Positions 1 through 8,330 of a stretch of DNA of 23,309 bases are shown here, in pieces. The position numbers were made by a program, and so were the translations under genes. The stretch is from NCBI GenBank assembly GCA_030849075.1, contig JASAOO010003119.1, positions 1-23,309 of the forward strand. The letters are read 5' to 3'. The DNA comes from Zelonia costaricensis (taxonomy: Eukaryota > Euglenozoa > Kinetoplastea > Trypanosomatida > Trypanosomatidae). The notes under the pieces were generated by a model, which was given only the letters and a program-made list of their open reading frames with translations, had not been told where the DNA came from and made no database searches. How positions within the stretch are numbered: position 1 is the stretch's first letter; each line of letters begins with the position of its first letter.

Positions 1-347
1 CCCCCCCCCGCGTGCTCGACCCGTGCGTTCGCGTTTTGTCGTGCTTTTTTTTTTTTGCTTTGTTCAAATGATGAAAGACACAAACGAAAAGAGGAGAAAA
101 AAGGGAAAGAGGAAGCGTTGCGCCACCCCCCACACACGCAGAGAAGACGCCATGCCGTGAGTGGGGGGGGGGGGTTGACAGACGAGCGACACAGACCACA
201 ACGACGAAGAGAGGAAGAAGACGAGGCAGGTGGTCGGTAGAGGGTGAGGCGAGAACGCCGCACCACTCCGCGCGCCCTCCCATGCCCTCTCGTTACCCCC
301 GTTTGATCGCGCGGTCCTCTGCACCGTCTGTCGGTGTGCAACCCACC
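1..347. other. 3' flank of the S27a gene, no gene seen
   Basis: This stretch holds the presumed 3' UTR of the S27a gene. It has C9 at the window edge, a T-rich run near 47-56, a purine-rich block around 70-120, and G12 at 163-174. The small reading frames here are made of purine runs and show no protein-like pattern. Confidence 0.6.
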
Positions 348-806
348 TTACTTGCCCTCCGACTTGTAGGTCAGGTGGCACTTGCCGCAGTACTGGCGAT
401 CCTTGTGCTGCGCCATGTACACGCCGGCGCCGCACTGCGGGTGGGGGCAGTCCTGGCGGGTGCGCTCCACCTTGTACGAGCCGTCGTCGTTCTCCGTCAC
501 CTTGAAGTACTTGAGCGCGCGCATCTTCTCCAGCTTGTGGCGGTGCGTCGGCTTCTTCGGCTTCGTGAAGATGCGCTTCTTCTTCTTCTTGCCCTTACCG
601 CCCTCAACCGGGACGACCACGTCGACCGTGGACTCCTGGACGAGGCCGTACGCGGCGAGCGTCTCCTCCTCGGCGAGGCACATGCCGGCGAAGAAGAGGT
701 TGCCCTCCGCCACGTTGGCCTGCGCCTTGAGGGCGGCGACGGTGTCCTCGGCGGACACGCGCACGGCCACGGTGCGGCCGGCGGCGTTCTTGATGAAGAT
801 CTGCAT
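348..806 (-). CDS. RPS27A: Ubiquitin-like / 40S ribosomal protein S27a fusion
   Basis: The product has 152 residues. Residues 1-70 are a ubiquitin-like fold starting MQIFIK and ending in Gly-Gly (69-70). Residues 71-152 are ribosomal protein S27a, with a basic start (KGKKKKKR), the stretch LKYFKV near 98-103, and a zinc site C120-x4-C125-x14-C140-x2-C143 close to the C-terminus. In other eukaryotes a deubiquitinase cuts after Gly-Gly and S27a joins the small ribosomal subunit. Here the ubiquitin half is strongly diverged: compared with the 76-residue standard it lacks about six residues around positions 36-41, and the equivalents of Lys11, Lys29, Lys33, Lys48, Lys63, Arg72 and Arg74 are replaced. 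It therefore probably serves only as a folding or expression partner for S27a (inference). The reading frame ends in TAA. It is the last gene of the minus-strand series in this window. Identity of the S27a half is near certain. Confidence 0.96.
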   Translation of the reverse strand: MQIFIKNAAGRTVAVRVSAEDTVAALKAQANVAEGNLFFAGMCLAEEETLAAYGLVQESTVDVVVPVEGGKGKKKKKRIFTKPKKPTHRHKLEKMRALKYFKVTENDDGSYKVERTRQDCPHPQCGAGVYMAQHKDRQYCGKCHLTYKSEGK

Positions 807-870
807 GACCTACTACAACACAGGGCTATGGTTTGGAATGAAAGGGTGTGTGTGTGTGTTAGGGGGAGCA
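807..870 (-). promoter_or_regulatory. Probable spliced-leader acceptor region of the S27a gene
   Basis: Reading the minus strand, a C/T-rich stretch interrupted by a short CA run leads to an AG at 827-826, which would give a 5' UTR of about 19 nt. The tract is less pure than the one before the DEK-like gene. Two more AGs (in GTAGTAG) lie nearer the ATG and could be used instead. Trans-splicing at such sites is established for trypanosomatids; this particular site is inferred. Confidence 0.45.
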
Positions 871-2007
871 CAGGTAGCACGTGGAAGGGAAGTTCAGTGA
901 AGGTGTAGGCAAGGTGACAACAGAGAAGGGGAGAGAAGAGGAAGTACGTAGGACATGACCAGGTTGTGCAAACAGGTTCGGACGAGGGTAGCGGCACCGT
1001 CGATCGCGGCGCCGCGAGGATGAAGTCCAGCGCACATGCTCACCGCCGAGTCGAGCTGGTACTTTCTGATTCTTGTAAGAGACGGCTGGGTCGACCTTGC
1101 GTGGGCAGGCGTACTGACGATGCGGCAACCTCAAGCAGACTCGGCTGCAGCTGAATGGCTGACGCGGGTACGTCTTCAGCGCAGCAGTTGTACGTGCTTC
1201 CTTTTGTTTTCTCTTTTTTGTGTGCGCGTGTGGTTGAGCTTCTGTCTTCTGTGTTGCTGTCGGAACCCTAGTCGCACACGAGTAGCACACAGAACTTCAC
1301 AATGGCAGCACACATGAGCGATGGCGCACGAGCGCACACACGCACACGCACCGTCGGCCACGCAGACACATCAAGAACAACACGGTCAAGCTCGAAGAGG
1401 CCGTGGGTGCCAGCGGAACGGGGTGACTAGAAGCTTTCGAGAAGAAAAAAAGTTGAAAGGGAAAACGGCAACGCCGAAGGGGGAGGGGAGTGCGGCAGAA
1501 GACTTGTGGGTTGAGGCTGTCACGCGGTCAGTGATATAAGAGAGAGAGAGCATAAAAGGGAATCTCTAGAGCGGCGCTGCCCAACGCTGTTACCGCCGCT
1601 ACTGCAGCAACGCAGCTGCATCGTCACAACACCGACGTCACAACACAACAGGATGGAGCTGCAACACGAGGCGACAAGGGCACATCAAGCCATGCCCGCA
1701 GTGCAACGGGAAACATGCAGAAACGAGAAGGGAAAACCTGGGAAGGCAACAATGCTGTAGGAGAAGGAAAGAGAGAAGACAAACAGCCGAGAACAACAAC
1801 AACAGCAATCAAAGACAAGCAACGAGCACTGGAGGGCGCGATGGACTCGCGTCGTGAAGAAGCTTTTCGGCAATGGGGGAAAGCGGCCACCGTGGAAGAA
1901 CACCTCCGGTGTTGTGCGATGCGCACCGACTCGTGTGCGTTGTTCCAGCTCACGTGTGCGGGTGTGTGACCCTCGCCGCCTCCCCCCCCCCTCCCTCCTC
2001 TTCCCGT
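807..2007. other. Spacer between S27a and the 198-residue secreted protein gene
   Basis: About 1.2 kb of non-coding DNA: the S27a leader region next to 807 and the presumed 3' UTR of the upstream gene near 2007. The segment 960-1190 is of more mixed composition than the rest, but no reading frame there looks like a protein on either strand. A short CA-rich stretch lies around 1330-1350. I see no RNA gene. Confidence 0.55.
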
Positions 2008-2604
2008 CTACGCCCACAACTGCGTCCAGATCGGCGACGCGCCCGTGCCGAACGCCGTCGTGACGTTGGCCACCGAGCTCGAGCAAGCACTGGCCGCCTG
2101 CACGACGTAGTACGCCACCGGCAGGAAGTTCACGACGCTGTTGCTCGTGATGGTGCCGCCGACCATGATGATCTGGTTCGACGAAAGCGTGAAGCTCAGC
2201 GTGCTGCCCGTCTGCACCGACCCGCACGTCGCGTCCGTGCTGCAGGCAAGACCGAGCAGCTTGTAGGAGACCCCGCTCGTCGCAGAGGTGCGCGTCACGG
2301 AGACGGCCGAGGCGCCCATGCTCACCGCGTACGGCGCCGTGGCGGACGCGTACGCAACGCTGTACGTCGTGGAGGACCCGGTCGTGCAGCCCCACTGATA
2401 CGAGGTGGGCGGGGCCGTCATGTCGCGGTACATCATGCTGAAGCCCGTCCCCGCCGACTCCATCAGCGCCCTGTACTGCGTCGCGAAGTCGCTGACGGCG
2501 GCCGCATTCGAGAGCTGCACGGTGTGGGGCACCACCAGCAGAGTCATGACCGCGGCGGCAACGAAGGCCGCCACCCTGGACAGGCAGGAGGACGGGCGGG
2601 GCAT
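2008..2604 (-). CDS. Secreted/lumenal protein, paralogue A (198 aa), unknown family
   Basis: I do not recognise this protein. It has 198 residues. Residues 1-36 look like a signal peptide: two arginines at 3 and 10, a hydrophobic core at 11-26, and an Ala-rich cleavage region near 33-36. The mature part is rich in Ser, Thr, Ala and Val and has almost no charge: only about eight charged residues, the last being Asp124, so the final 74 residues carry none. Mature cysteines are C73, C121, C127 and C174. One N-glycosylation motif (NVT) is at 180-182. There is no hydrophobic C-terminal tail, which argues against a GPI anchor or a second membrane segment. It matches the neighbouring 205-residue protein along its length: VSD, PYAV, VQTGS, QII.V.G.IT, LP...YVV, C174 and a QLWA end. 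The start at 2604 is chosen because the next in-frame Met (2724) lies upstream of the likely splice acceptor and would put a 40-residue Arg/Ser/Pro-rich stretch before the signal peptide. The stop codon is TAG. Confidence 0.85.
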   Translation of the reverse strand: MPRPSSCLSRVAAFVAAAVMTLLVVPHTVQLSNAAAVSDFATQYRALMESAGTGFSMMYRDMTAPPTSYQWGCTTGSSTTYSVAYASATAPYAVSMGASAVSVTRTSATSGVSYKLLGLACSTDATCGSVQTGSTLSFTLSSNQIIMVGGTITSNSVVNFLPVAYYVVQAASACSSSVANVTTAFGTGASPIWTQLWA

Positions 2605-2700
2605 GACGAACGATGTTGAGTGTCTACGTGGTGAAGAAACAGAAGGCAACACAGCGGAAGAGGAGGAGTGACGGCGAGAGCGCGAGGGGAGGGGGAGGGG
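2605..2700 (-). promoter_or_regulatory. Probable spliced-leader acceptor region of paralogue A
   Basis: On the minus strand a long C/T tract (about 2700 down to 2634) is followed by the first AG at 2625-2624, in CGTAGAC, giving a 5' UTR of about 19 nt. The alternative Met at 2724 would be spliced off, which supports the 2604 start. Inferred from sequence pattern only. Confidence 0.6.
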
Positions 2701-2836
2701 CGGGCTACGACGGCGCGCGCACACACGAGTGTGTAGAGGTTTCTAGGTAAACAAACAAAGACGAGCGAGACGCTTCAGACGAGGGGGGGTTGAGGGGGGG
2801 GGGAGCCCGGGAAGGTGGGAGGCCGCAGGGTGAGTG

Positions 2837-2860
2837 GGTGGTGGTGGTGGTGGTGGTGGT
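2837..2860 (+). repeat. (GGT)8 trinucleotide repeat
   Basis: Eight uninterrupted GGT units, followed by G-rich sequence. The transcribed minus strand would read ACC repeats, in the presumed region just upstream of the splice site of paralogue A. Confidence 0.9.
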
Positions 2861-3280
2861 AGGGGGCGGGTTCACGAGTGACGGTGCTTCGGAAAGCGCG
2901 TGTTTTGTGTGAGGGGGGAAGAGGGTACGGAGAGGGGAGGGGGGGGGAGGTGCGCAGTGAGAAGCTGGGTAACGAAGCGTCGTAGAGCCAACGTACAAGC
3001 GCAACGGACTCTTGCAGCAGCAGCCGATGTCACTCTTGACGCGTGTGCACCTGTAGCAAAGAGGATCGGCACGTCATCTGGACGCGTCAGACCACGAGAA
3101 GAGCGCGCCAACAACTGCCTGTCGAGGCGCACAACAGAGGTTCGCATCCAACGCGTTGGTGGCGTTTCCATCGTCCGTGTCAAGACTGGTGTCTCCTTTT
3201 TTGTTGTTGTTGTTCTTTGCTTGCGTTCTGCGCGACGCGTGGCGGAAGCTGCGCACTCTACACGCACACCAACGCACTCG

Positions 3281-3300
3281 CACACACACACACACACACA
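3281..3300 (+). repeat. (CA)10 microsatellite
   Basis: Ten uninterrupted CA units inside the spacer between the two secreted-protein genes, with further broken CA sequence on both sides. Confidence 0.9.
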
Positions 3301-3856
3301 CGAGAGCTCAACCACAACGGACGAAACGGGGCCGAACACGAACGCGCACGCAACGGGTTCTGCATCGTGCACCGACAGGAGGGGGGGAGGGAGACAGAAA
3401 AGGAGCGAACCTGTGGGGCAAGAGCCAAAAAAGAATGCACCGCGAGCCACGCCGACACACAAACACACAAACACACGCAAGCACTGCCACAAACTTGCTT
3501 TACCACGACAGGGGGACGAGGATCGGCGGTGCGCGGGCGACGAGGATCCGGAGCGGGGTGGACAAGGAGAAGCACGGCACGGCACCGGGAAGGAGGACGG
3601 GGGAGGGAGAGCACGGGAGATCGGGATGAGAAGAGAAGCGTAAAAGAGGCAACAATGCGGTCTACGGCCCGGCACCAGAGCGGGGGAAAGGTAGAGGAAC
3701 GTCGAGGGAAGCTGACGGGTGAGGAAGAGGAGGTGAGCACGTTGCCGCCACTACACGTCTGCTCCCTCGCCTACTCCTCCGCCGCACTCTTCCCCCTTCC
3801 CCTCGTCACGCGTCTTCTCAACTCCACGCAGAAGGGCATCGATCAAGTCACGGGTC

Positions 3857-3883
3857 GGGGGAGGGGAGGGGAGGGGCAAGGGG
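3857..3883 (+). other. G-quadruplex-prone tract, four-layer
   Basis: Five runs of four or five G are separated by single A loops, the last by CAA (runs at 3857-3861, 3863-3866, 3868-3871, 3873-3876, 3880-3883). This fits a stable four-layer quadruplex on the plus strand, which is the template strand for the minus-strand genes, so it would form in DNA rather than in the main transcript. Confidence 0.7.
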
Positions 3884-4043
3884 ATGTCTGCTGGGCCGGT
3901 CGATCGAAAATAGAAAAGGAACTGGAGAAGAGAAGAGCGGGCCACGATGATGGAGAAGAGCGGTTGAAGAAGGAGAGCACAAAACACGGCAGCCGACAAG
4001 ACACACGACGGAGAATGATCAACGACACGGGCTGCTTCGCATG

Positions 4044-4045
<2 letters not shown>

Positions 4046-4081
<36 letters not shown>
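4046..4081 (+). repeat. (CA)18 microsatellite
   Basis: A perfect CA dinucleotide tract in the presumed 3' UTR of paralogue B; the minus-strand transcript would carry UG repeats. Confidence 0.92.
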
Positions 4082-4082
<1 letters not shown>

Positions 4083-4560
4083 GCCTGCCCACAGCAGTGA
4101 AGAGCGAGAAAAAAAAGGAAGAGTTCTAGCAAAGGAAGAAGAAGCACGAAAGCGCACGGTGAGCTGGGCAGCATCGAAAGGGGCGGTGGTCGGCAGAGTG
4201 GATGAGAGGCACAGAAGGCGGTGGGGGGTGGGGAGGTCTGAAGGTGACCAGACAAGCTTAGTTTCACTTTCCACCGACATGCACACGCGCACACACACAC
4301 ATACACGTGAGCTCTCAGGCACGATGGAAGAGAGAGCAGGGCTCTTCACAGCGATGCTGTGCACCGTGGACATGCGGCACAAGCGAGGTGCACGTCTCTC
4401 TATTCCTTTGCTCTTGCGGCGCACGGCAACCCGTTGGGGGACGATGTCCTCTCTGCCACGACGACCCCCCCCCCCCCTCCATGCACCACCACCTCAACGA
4501 CGCGCACTACACCTGCCGTGCACACACACAAAAGAGAGGAGGAGCGTCAAGTCGAATGCG

Positions 4561-5178
4561 CTATGCCAGCTGCGAGAAGGCCGTGCTGAAGATGCCGGTG
4601 TACAGGCTGCCCACGTTCATGCTCAAGTACGGACACTGATACGCGTTCCCCATGACGTAGCGCACCATCGGCAACATGTTCGTGCGGCCATTAGAGTTGG
4701 TCATGATGCCCGTGACGAAGATGATGGTGTTGAGCTGGTACGGCACCAAAATATTGTTCGACCCAGTCTGCACATTCGTCGTCAGCGTGCCGTTCGTGAA
4801 GGCCGACGCGCCGATTAGGCTGATGGAGGGACCGAAGACGTAGTTGTCCTTGTAGATCACAAAGCCGTAGCTCGTGGCAAGCACACTGTACGGGGAGTAG
4901 AGCGCCTCCATCGACAGACTCATCCCATTCAGCTGATTCGTAAGCGCGTTGTTGCAGTACTGCAGCTGCACCGCCGGCACGGCGCTGAAGGCGCTGTAGA
5001 GGTCGGTCATGCCACTGTTAATGCTCTGCAGCGCCCCGACGATCGTGTTCTTGAGGTCCGAGACGCTCGCGCACTGCACCGGGAGTGCCGCGGAGAGCAG
5101 CAGCAGCATCAGCAGCGACAGGACGAGGGGCACTGCCGCCCCTGCCGCACCGCGCGGACTCGTCGACGTGCGCGTCAT
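4561..5178 (-). CDS. Secreted/lumenal protein, paralogue B (205 aa), unknown family
   Basis: I do not recognise this protein, but it is a clear diverged paralogue of the 198-residue protein downstream. It has 205 residues. A signal peptide is obvious: Arg3 and Arg9, a leucine-rich core at 16-32, and a likely cleavage after Cys36. The mature chain has about eight charged residues. Mature cysteines are C75 and C182, which line up with C73 and C174 of the paralogue; this suggests a conserved disulfide (inference). Shared landmarks in the same order are VSD (39-41), PYSV (96-99), VQTGS (136-140), TIIFVTGIMT (151-160), MLPMVRYVM (168-176) and the QLA end. One N-glycosylation motif (NGT) is at 129-131. 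There is no C-terminal membrane or GPI signal. It differs from paralogue A in lacking the C121/C127 pair. The start at 5178 is the only one that keeps the signal peptide, and an AG directly touches this ATG. The stop codon is TAG. Confidence 0.88.
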   Translation of the reverse strand: MTRTSTSPRGAAGAAVPLVLSLLMLLLLSAALPVQCASVSDLKNTIVGALQSINSGMTDLYSAFSAVPAVQLQYCNNALTNQLNGMSLSMEALYSPYSVLATSYGFVIYKDNYVFGPSISLIGASAFTNGTLTTNVQTGSNNILVPYQLNTIIFVTGIMTNSNGRTNMLPMVRYVMGNAYQCPYLSMNVGSLYTGIFSTAFSQLA

Positions 5179-5235
5179 CTCGGTACGTGGGAAAGCCGAA
5201 AGAAAACGGAGAAGAGAAGGGGAGGAAGAAGTGGG
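5179..5235 (-). promoter_or_regulatory. Probable spliced-leader acceptor abutting the start of paralogue B
   Basis: On the minus strand a C/T-rich tract (about 5230 down to 5188) contains no AG until the one at 5180-5179, which directly precedes the ATG. If used, the mRNA would have no gene-encoded 5' UTR, only the spliced leader. Inferred from pattern; an AG upstream of the tract (near 5236) is the alternative. Confidence 0.5.
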
Positions 5236-5432
5236 CTGCCAGAGTTCGACAGCGTGTCTGGGTGGTTGTTTACGCGTGAGAGGGACGGGGATCTGGATTG
5301 GGGGTGGAGGAGGTGTGAACTCTTCGTTCAGCTTGAGTGACGAGGCGCGATGAAAACGCTACGAGGCGAACTAAGAGGCGCGGAGAGGAGAAGGCGACGG
5401 CGGTGGCGAAGCTTGGGCCCGGAATAGCCAGC

Positions 5433-5453
5433 GTGTGTGTGTGTGTGTGTGTG
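5433..5453 (+). repeat. (GT)10 microsatellite
   Basis: An uninterrupted GT tract in the spacer upstream of paralogue B, reading CA in the minus-strand transcript. Confidence 0.88.
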
Positions 5454-6234
5454 AACGCTGGTGTGGAGGGGAGGCAGGTGTTTTCTAAGAAGCCAAACTG
5501 AGGTCGGGCTTCAAAGCGTGCAAGCAGAGGGAGACGGGGTGAGAAGGCAGAGATAGAGGACACGGTGTTCGCAGTGCGTCAGCACACACGTCCTTGAACG
5601 AAAACGAACGCCGCTGCTCCGTTCGCCGGACGCGAACGGCGGCTCGGTGCGCTCGGAGACACGGAGAAGCTGCCACCACTGCCGCAGCCAGTGCAACGGC
5701 CAGCCGCCACTACGTCCATTAGCACACACACACAGTCCACGGTGCACTTCCAAACATCGAGTGCGTGCGGAGAGGGTGGCGCGCAACGCGTGAGAAAAGG
5801 AGAGAGCGGCGTGAGGCCGTCACGATGCGCGCATCATGCAGCTGGCGATTCCCTCCGCTCAGCAGCTCGCGCCTCGACTCTCCATCCGCCTACTCGGACC
5901 TGCGCGTTTGCGTGTTTTCCTTTGTTGTCCCTGGCTTTGTTTATCTGTGCTGGTCGTCGCTCTTGACGCTCTTTACGCCCTCTGCGAGTGAGGGTTGGCT
6001 TCTATGCGGCGGGCACGACCGGGACACGGGACGGGTGACGAGTGAGGGGAGAGTGAGGGGTGGGGGGGTGAGAGGAGAACTGACGGGTGCTCGTTGGTTG
6101 TTTGGTGCCGGGAACAGCACAGGCCCTTCACTGCGCCGCTCCCGTGCGCTCCGCTTCACGTTCTTTTTCTCTTCAACGCCGTGCCTGTTTTCTTTGCCGC
6201 GGAGCATCGCCCACACGCAGGCGAAGGACCTTCA

Positions 6235-7194
6235 TTACTGCGGTGTCGCGGTGGGTGGGGACACGGTCGTCATCGGGACCCCCACCGGATGCGGCGGCGG
6301 CGCGATGGGCTGAGCCGGCGCACTCGCCTGCGTCGCTGCGGCCGACGCGGTCCCGGGTGCGTCATCGCTGGCCTGCGCGGCCCCTGCGGCGCGCATCTCG
6401 GCCTCCTTCAGCGCCCGCACGCAGTCGGACGCGGCGGTGGTGACGATCTCCTTGCGATCGCGCAGCCCACCGGCGGGGAGCGCGAAGTGCTCCTCCAGGC
6501 TCGTCCGCAGCGCCTTGACGCCCAGCAGCGCGCGGTCCTCCGGCGTCATGGCCAGCACACGGCGGTACACCTGCACCAGCACGGCATCATCCGACGGCGC
6601 GCCGCTCGGCACGGACACGTCTGCTTTCACCTTCTTGAAGAGCGGCTCGTCATCGGCATCGCCCTCACCGCGCGCGTTGCCCTTGCCGGCTGCTGCAGCG
6701 GAGGACGAGGCAGACGGTGCCGCGGCGGTGCCCCGCCGGCTCGCTGCCTCCGCCGCCTTCTTCGCCTTCGCCTTCGCCGCCGCGACGGCGCTGGCGTCCT
6801 TGATGCGGCCGTCATCGCGCGGCGCCATAAGGAACTTTGCCACCCCAGCGGCCACCTCGGCGTGGGTGAGGGAGATGTAGACGTTGATGCCGAGTGCCTT
6901 GATCAGGTCGCGCAGACGATCTTTCGTGAGCTTCGCCACCTTGTCCGTCACCTCCGCCTCCATCGCCGCGGGGAAGCCCTGAAAGGCGACGAGGGCGGCG
7001 CGCCGGTTGCCGGCCGTACCGAGGCGGCCATACACGAGGCGGTGCACCAGCTCCAGCGCCGACTCCACCGCCTTGCCCGCCGCCCCGCGGGTGGAGACGG
7101 CGGTGAAGCACGGCAGCGTGCCGAGGGCCACGCCGGCGCCCTCGCTCAAGTCAAAGCGCGGTGTCAACGGCTGCTGCTGCTCGTCCTGCGACAT
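6235..7194 (-). CDS. DEK-like chromatin protein (SAP-type domain plus DEK C-terminal domain)
   Basis: The product has 319 residues. Residues about 18-126 resemble the pseudo-SAP/SAP DNA-binding module of DEK: a GxG start, then HRLVYGRLGTAGN (51-63) and FQGFP (71-75), a helical stretch, and KFLMAPRDDG (120-129), which parallel LYNRPGT, FxGFP and NFLMHPKPSG of animal DEK. Residues about 202-262 fit the DEK C-terminal domain: a first helix (VLVQVYRRVL), then VKALRTSLEEHF (226-237) and LRDRKEIV (244-251). Between them is an Ala/Ser-rich linker with basic clusters (KAKAKKA at 141-147, FKKVK at 186-190) that could act as nuclear signals; the tail (267-319) is Ala/Pro-rich. DEK proteins bind structured DNA and histones in the nucleus. 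This one is shorter than human DEK (375) and has no long acidic stretch. The start at 7194 is preferred over an in-frame Met at 7317, which lies upstream of a strong splice acceptor. The stop codon is TAA. Assigned by eye from remembered family motifs. Confidence 0.88.
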   Translation of the reverse strand: MSQDEQQQPLTPRFDLSEGAGVALGTLPCFTAVSTRGAAGKAVESALELVHRLVYGRLGTAGNRRAALVAFQGFPAAMEAEVTDKVAKLTKDRLRDLIKALGINVYISLTHAEVAAGVAKFLMAPRDDGRIKDASAVAAAKAKAKKAAEAASRRGTAAAPSASSSAAAAGKGNARGEGDADDEPLFKKVKADVSVPSGAPSDDAVLVQVYRRVLAMTPEDRALLGVKALRTSLEEHFALPAGGLRDRKEIVTTAASDCVRALKEAEMRAAGAAQASDDAPGTASAAATQASAPAQPIAPPPHPVGVPMTTVSPPTATPQ

Positions 7195-7260
7195 CGAGGG
7201 ACGCCGCACGTACCCGCGAGGAAGAGGGGTGGAGCTGAAAGAGGGGGGGAGAGCGAGTGG
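7195..7260 (-). promoter_or_regulatory. Strong spliced-leader acceptor of the DEK-like gene
   Basis: On the minus strand a nearly pure C/T tract (about 7254 down to 7238) ends in TTTCAG, with the AG at 7236-7235, giving a 5' UTR of 40 nt. This is the clearest acceptor in the window and it decides the start codon, because the upstream in-frame Met would be removed. Confidence 0.75.
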
Positions 7261-8029
7261 CGCGCGAGGAGGGACACGTGCGGGGGTGCACTGTGGGGGT
7301 GCACCGCAGCGCTTCACACAGGGTGCGTGTGTGGGTCTGGGTGGATGTGCGTTCTATAAGCACAAGCAGCAACAGAGAAACGCACGTGGAAAGGAGGTGA
7401 GAAAGAGGGAGCAACGTGGATGTTAGAACGCGTGGTGTGCATGAATCCACGTTGGGGGGAGCAAGCGCTGAGATACGAGCAGCGCCTGCGCCAGTTGCCG
7501 CACGTCAAGTGCACAGGCGCCTCTGTGTTGTGAACAAAGAAAAATAGAGCGCGTCGCGGCACGGCTTCCTCCATCCACCCACCCACTTGCCTCCACAGCG
7601 AGGGAGCAGTCTGGGTGCGTGAGAAGGCGTGCCTGCGTACGGGTCGTGCCACACGGAGAGAAGAGGGGGGGGGGGGCGTTGAGGGTGAGGCAGCTCTCAC
7701 ACGCCATCTCTCCTCGTCAAGGACCTCGCTTCACGCTCTCTCCAGCCGCGACCATGACGCATCGCGCTTCTCCTCGTCACTCCTCGTTCAATGAGGCTTT
7801 TGTTTGTAGTTGTTTTTGTTTTTTTTTTTGCTTTGTGGTTGCGTTGTACAACCTTCAGAAACACACCGGGCCCAAAAGTGTCATCGTTGTTGCTTCTCCG
7901 TTTTTTTTTCCCTGAATGTGTTCAATAGAGGTGGCGCTTCGGTCCACACGGGTTCGACAGCACGCCAGGTTCGCGCGTGTAGAACTCTTCGCGGCCCTGC
8001 ACTACAACAGACACGCAACAGCACGAAGA

Positions 8030-8330
8030 AGAAAAAAGAAGAAGGGAAAGATAAATATAACGAACGAAAAAAAAAAGCGAAGCACAGAAAGAAGAAGAGG
8101 GAAAGAAAGACACACCAGAAAAAGGGGCTGTCCAAAGGAAGGTGCCGTGGCTATGCCAACGACGCAAACCGACGTGGAGTCGGGTGGAGGGGAAGTGCAA
8201 ACAGGAGGACATGGAGGAAGACGCGGAGAAGCACCGGTACGACACGACGGCGGCAGCATCGCAAAAGGAGCGACGCGCAAAAAAAAAAAAAAAAAGACGA
8301 GGAAGACGGAGAGAGTACCCACGTCCTGAA
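8030..8330 (+). other. A-rich purine block ending near A17
   Basis: The plus strand is dominated by AAG, GAA and poly-A, with A17 at 8279-8295. In minus-strand RNA this is a long U-rich pyrimidine block and could supply splice acceptors for undetected transcripts. It has no coding pattern. Confidence 0.5.

Larger units (their letters stand above)
2605..4560. other. 1.96 kb spacer between the two secreted-protein genes
   Basis: Non-coding by appearance. It contains the leader region of paralogue A, a (GGT)8 repeat (2837-2860), several G-runs (2783-2803 and 2911-2949), CA repeats at 3281-3300 and 4046-4081, a G-quadruplex-prone tract at 3857-3883, and C13 at 4465-4477. It presumably holds the 3' UTR of paralogue B. 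A 591-codon plus-strand frame crosses it but is built from CA repeats and purine runs and overlaps paralogue B in antisense. Confidence 0.6.
5179..6234. other. 1.06 kb spacer between paralogue B and the DEK-like gene
   Basis: Contains the leader region of paralogue B, a (GT)n repeat at 5433-5453, and the presumed 3' UTR of the DEK-like gene. The plus strand turns pyrimidine-rich around 5850-5960. No reading frame here looks like a protein and no RNA gene is evident. Confidence 0.55.

Noticed and set aside
282..908. 208-codon plus-strand frame over the S27a gene
   Set aside because: Antisense shadow of a certain gene; Leu/Val/Arg/His-rich with no domain.
2605..2724. 40-residue N-terminal extension of paralogue A from the Met at 2724
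   Set aside because: It would place an Arg/Ser/Pro-rich stretch before the signal peptide and lies upstream of the likely splice acceptor.
3043..4818. 591-codon plus-strand open frame, the longest in the window
   Set aside because: It is made of Thr-His repeats from CA tracts and Arg/Glu-rich purine runs, and its end is antisense to the well-supported paralogue B.
7195..7317. 41-residue N-terminal extension of the DEK-like protein from the Met at 7317
   Set aside because: It lies across a strong polypyrimidine-AG acceptor at 7236-7235, is Pro/Arg-rich and unlike DEK N-termini.
6094..7359. 421-codon plus-strand open frame
   Set aside because: It is exactly antisense to the DEK-like gene; long antisense frames are expected in GC-rich coding DNA and the translation is Arg/Gly/Ala-rich with no domain.
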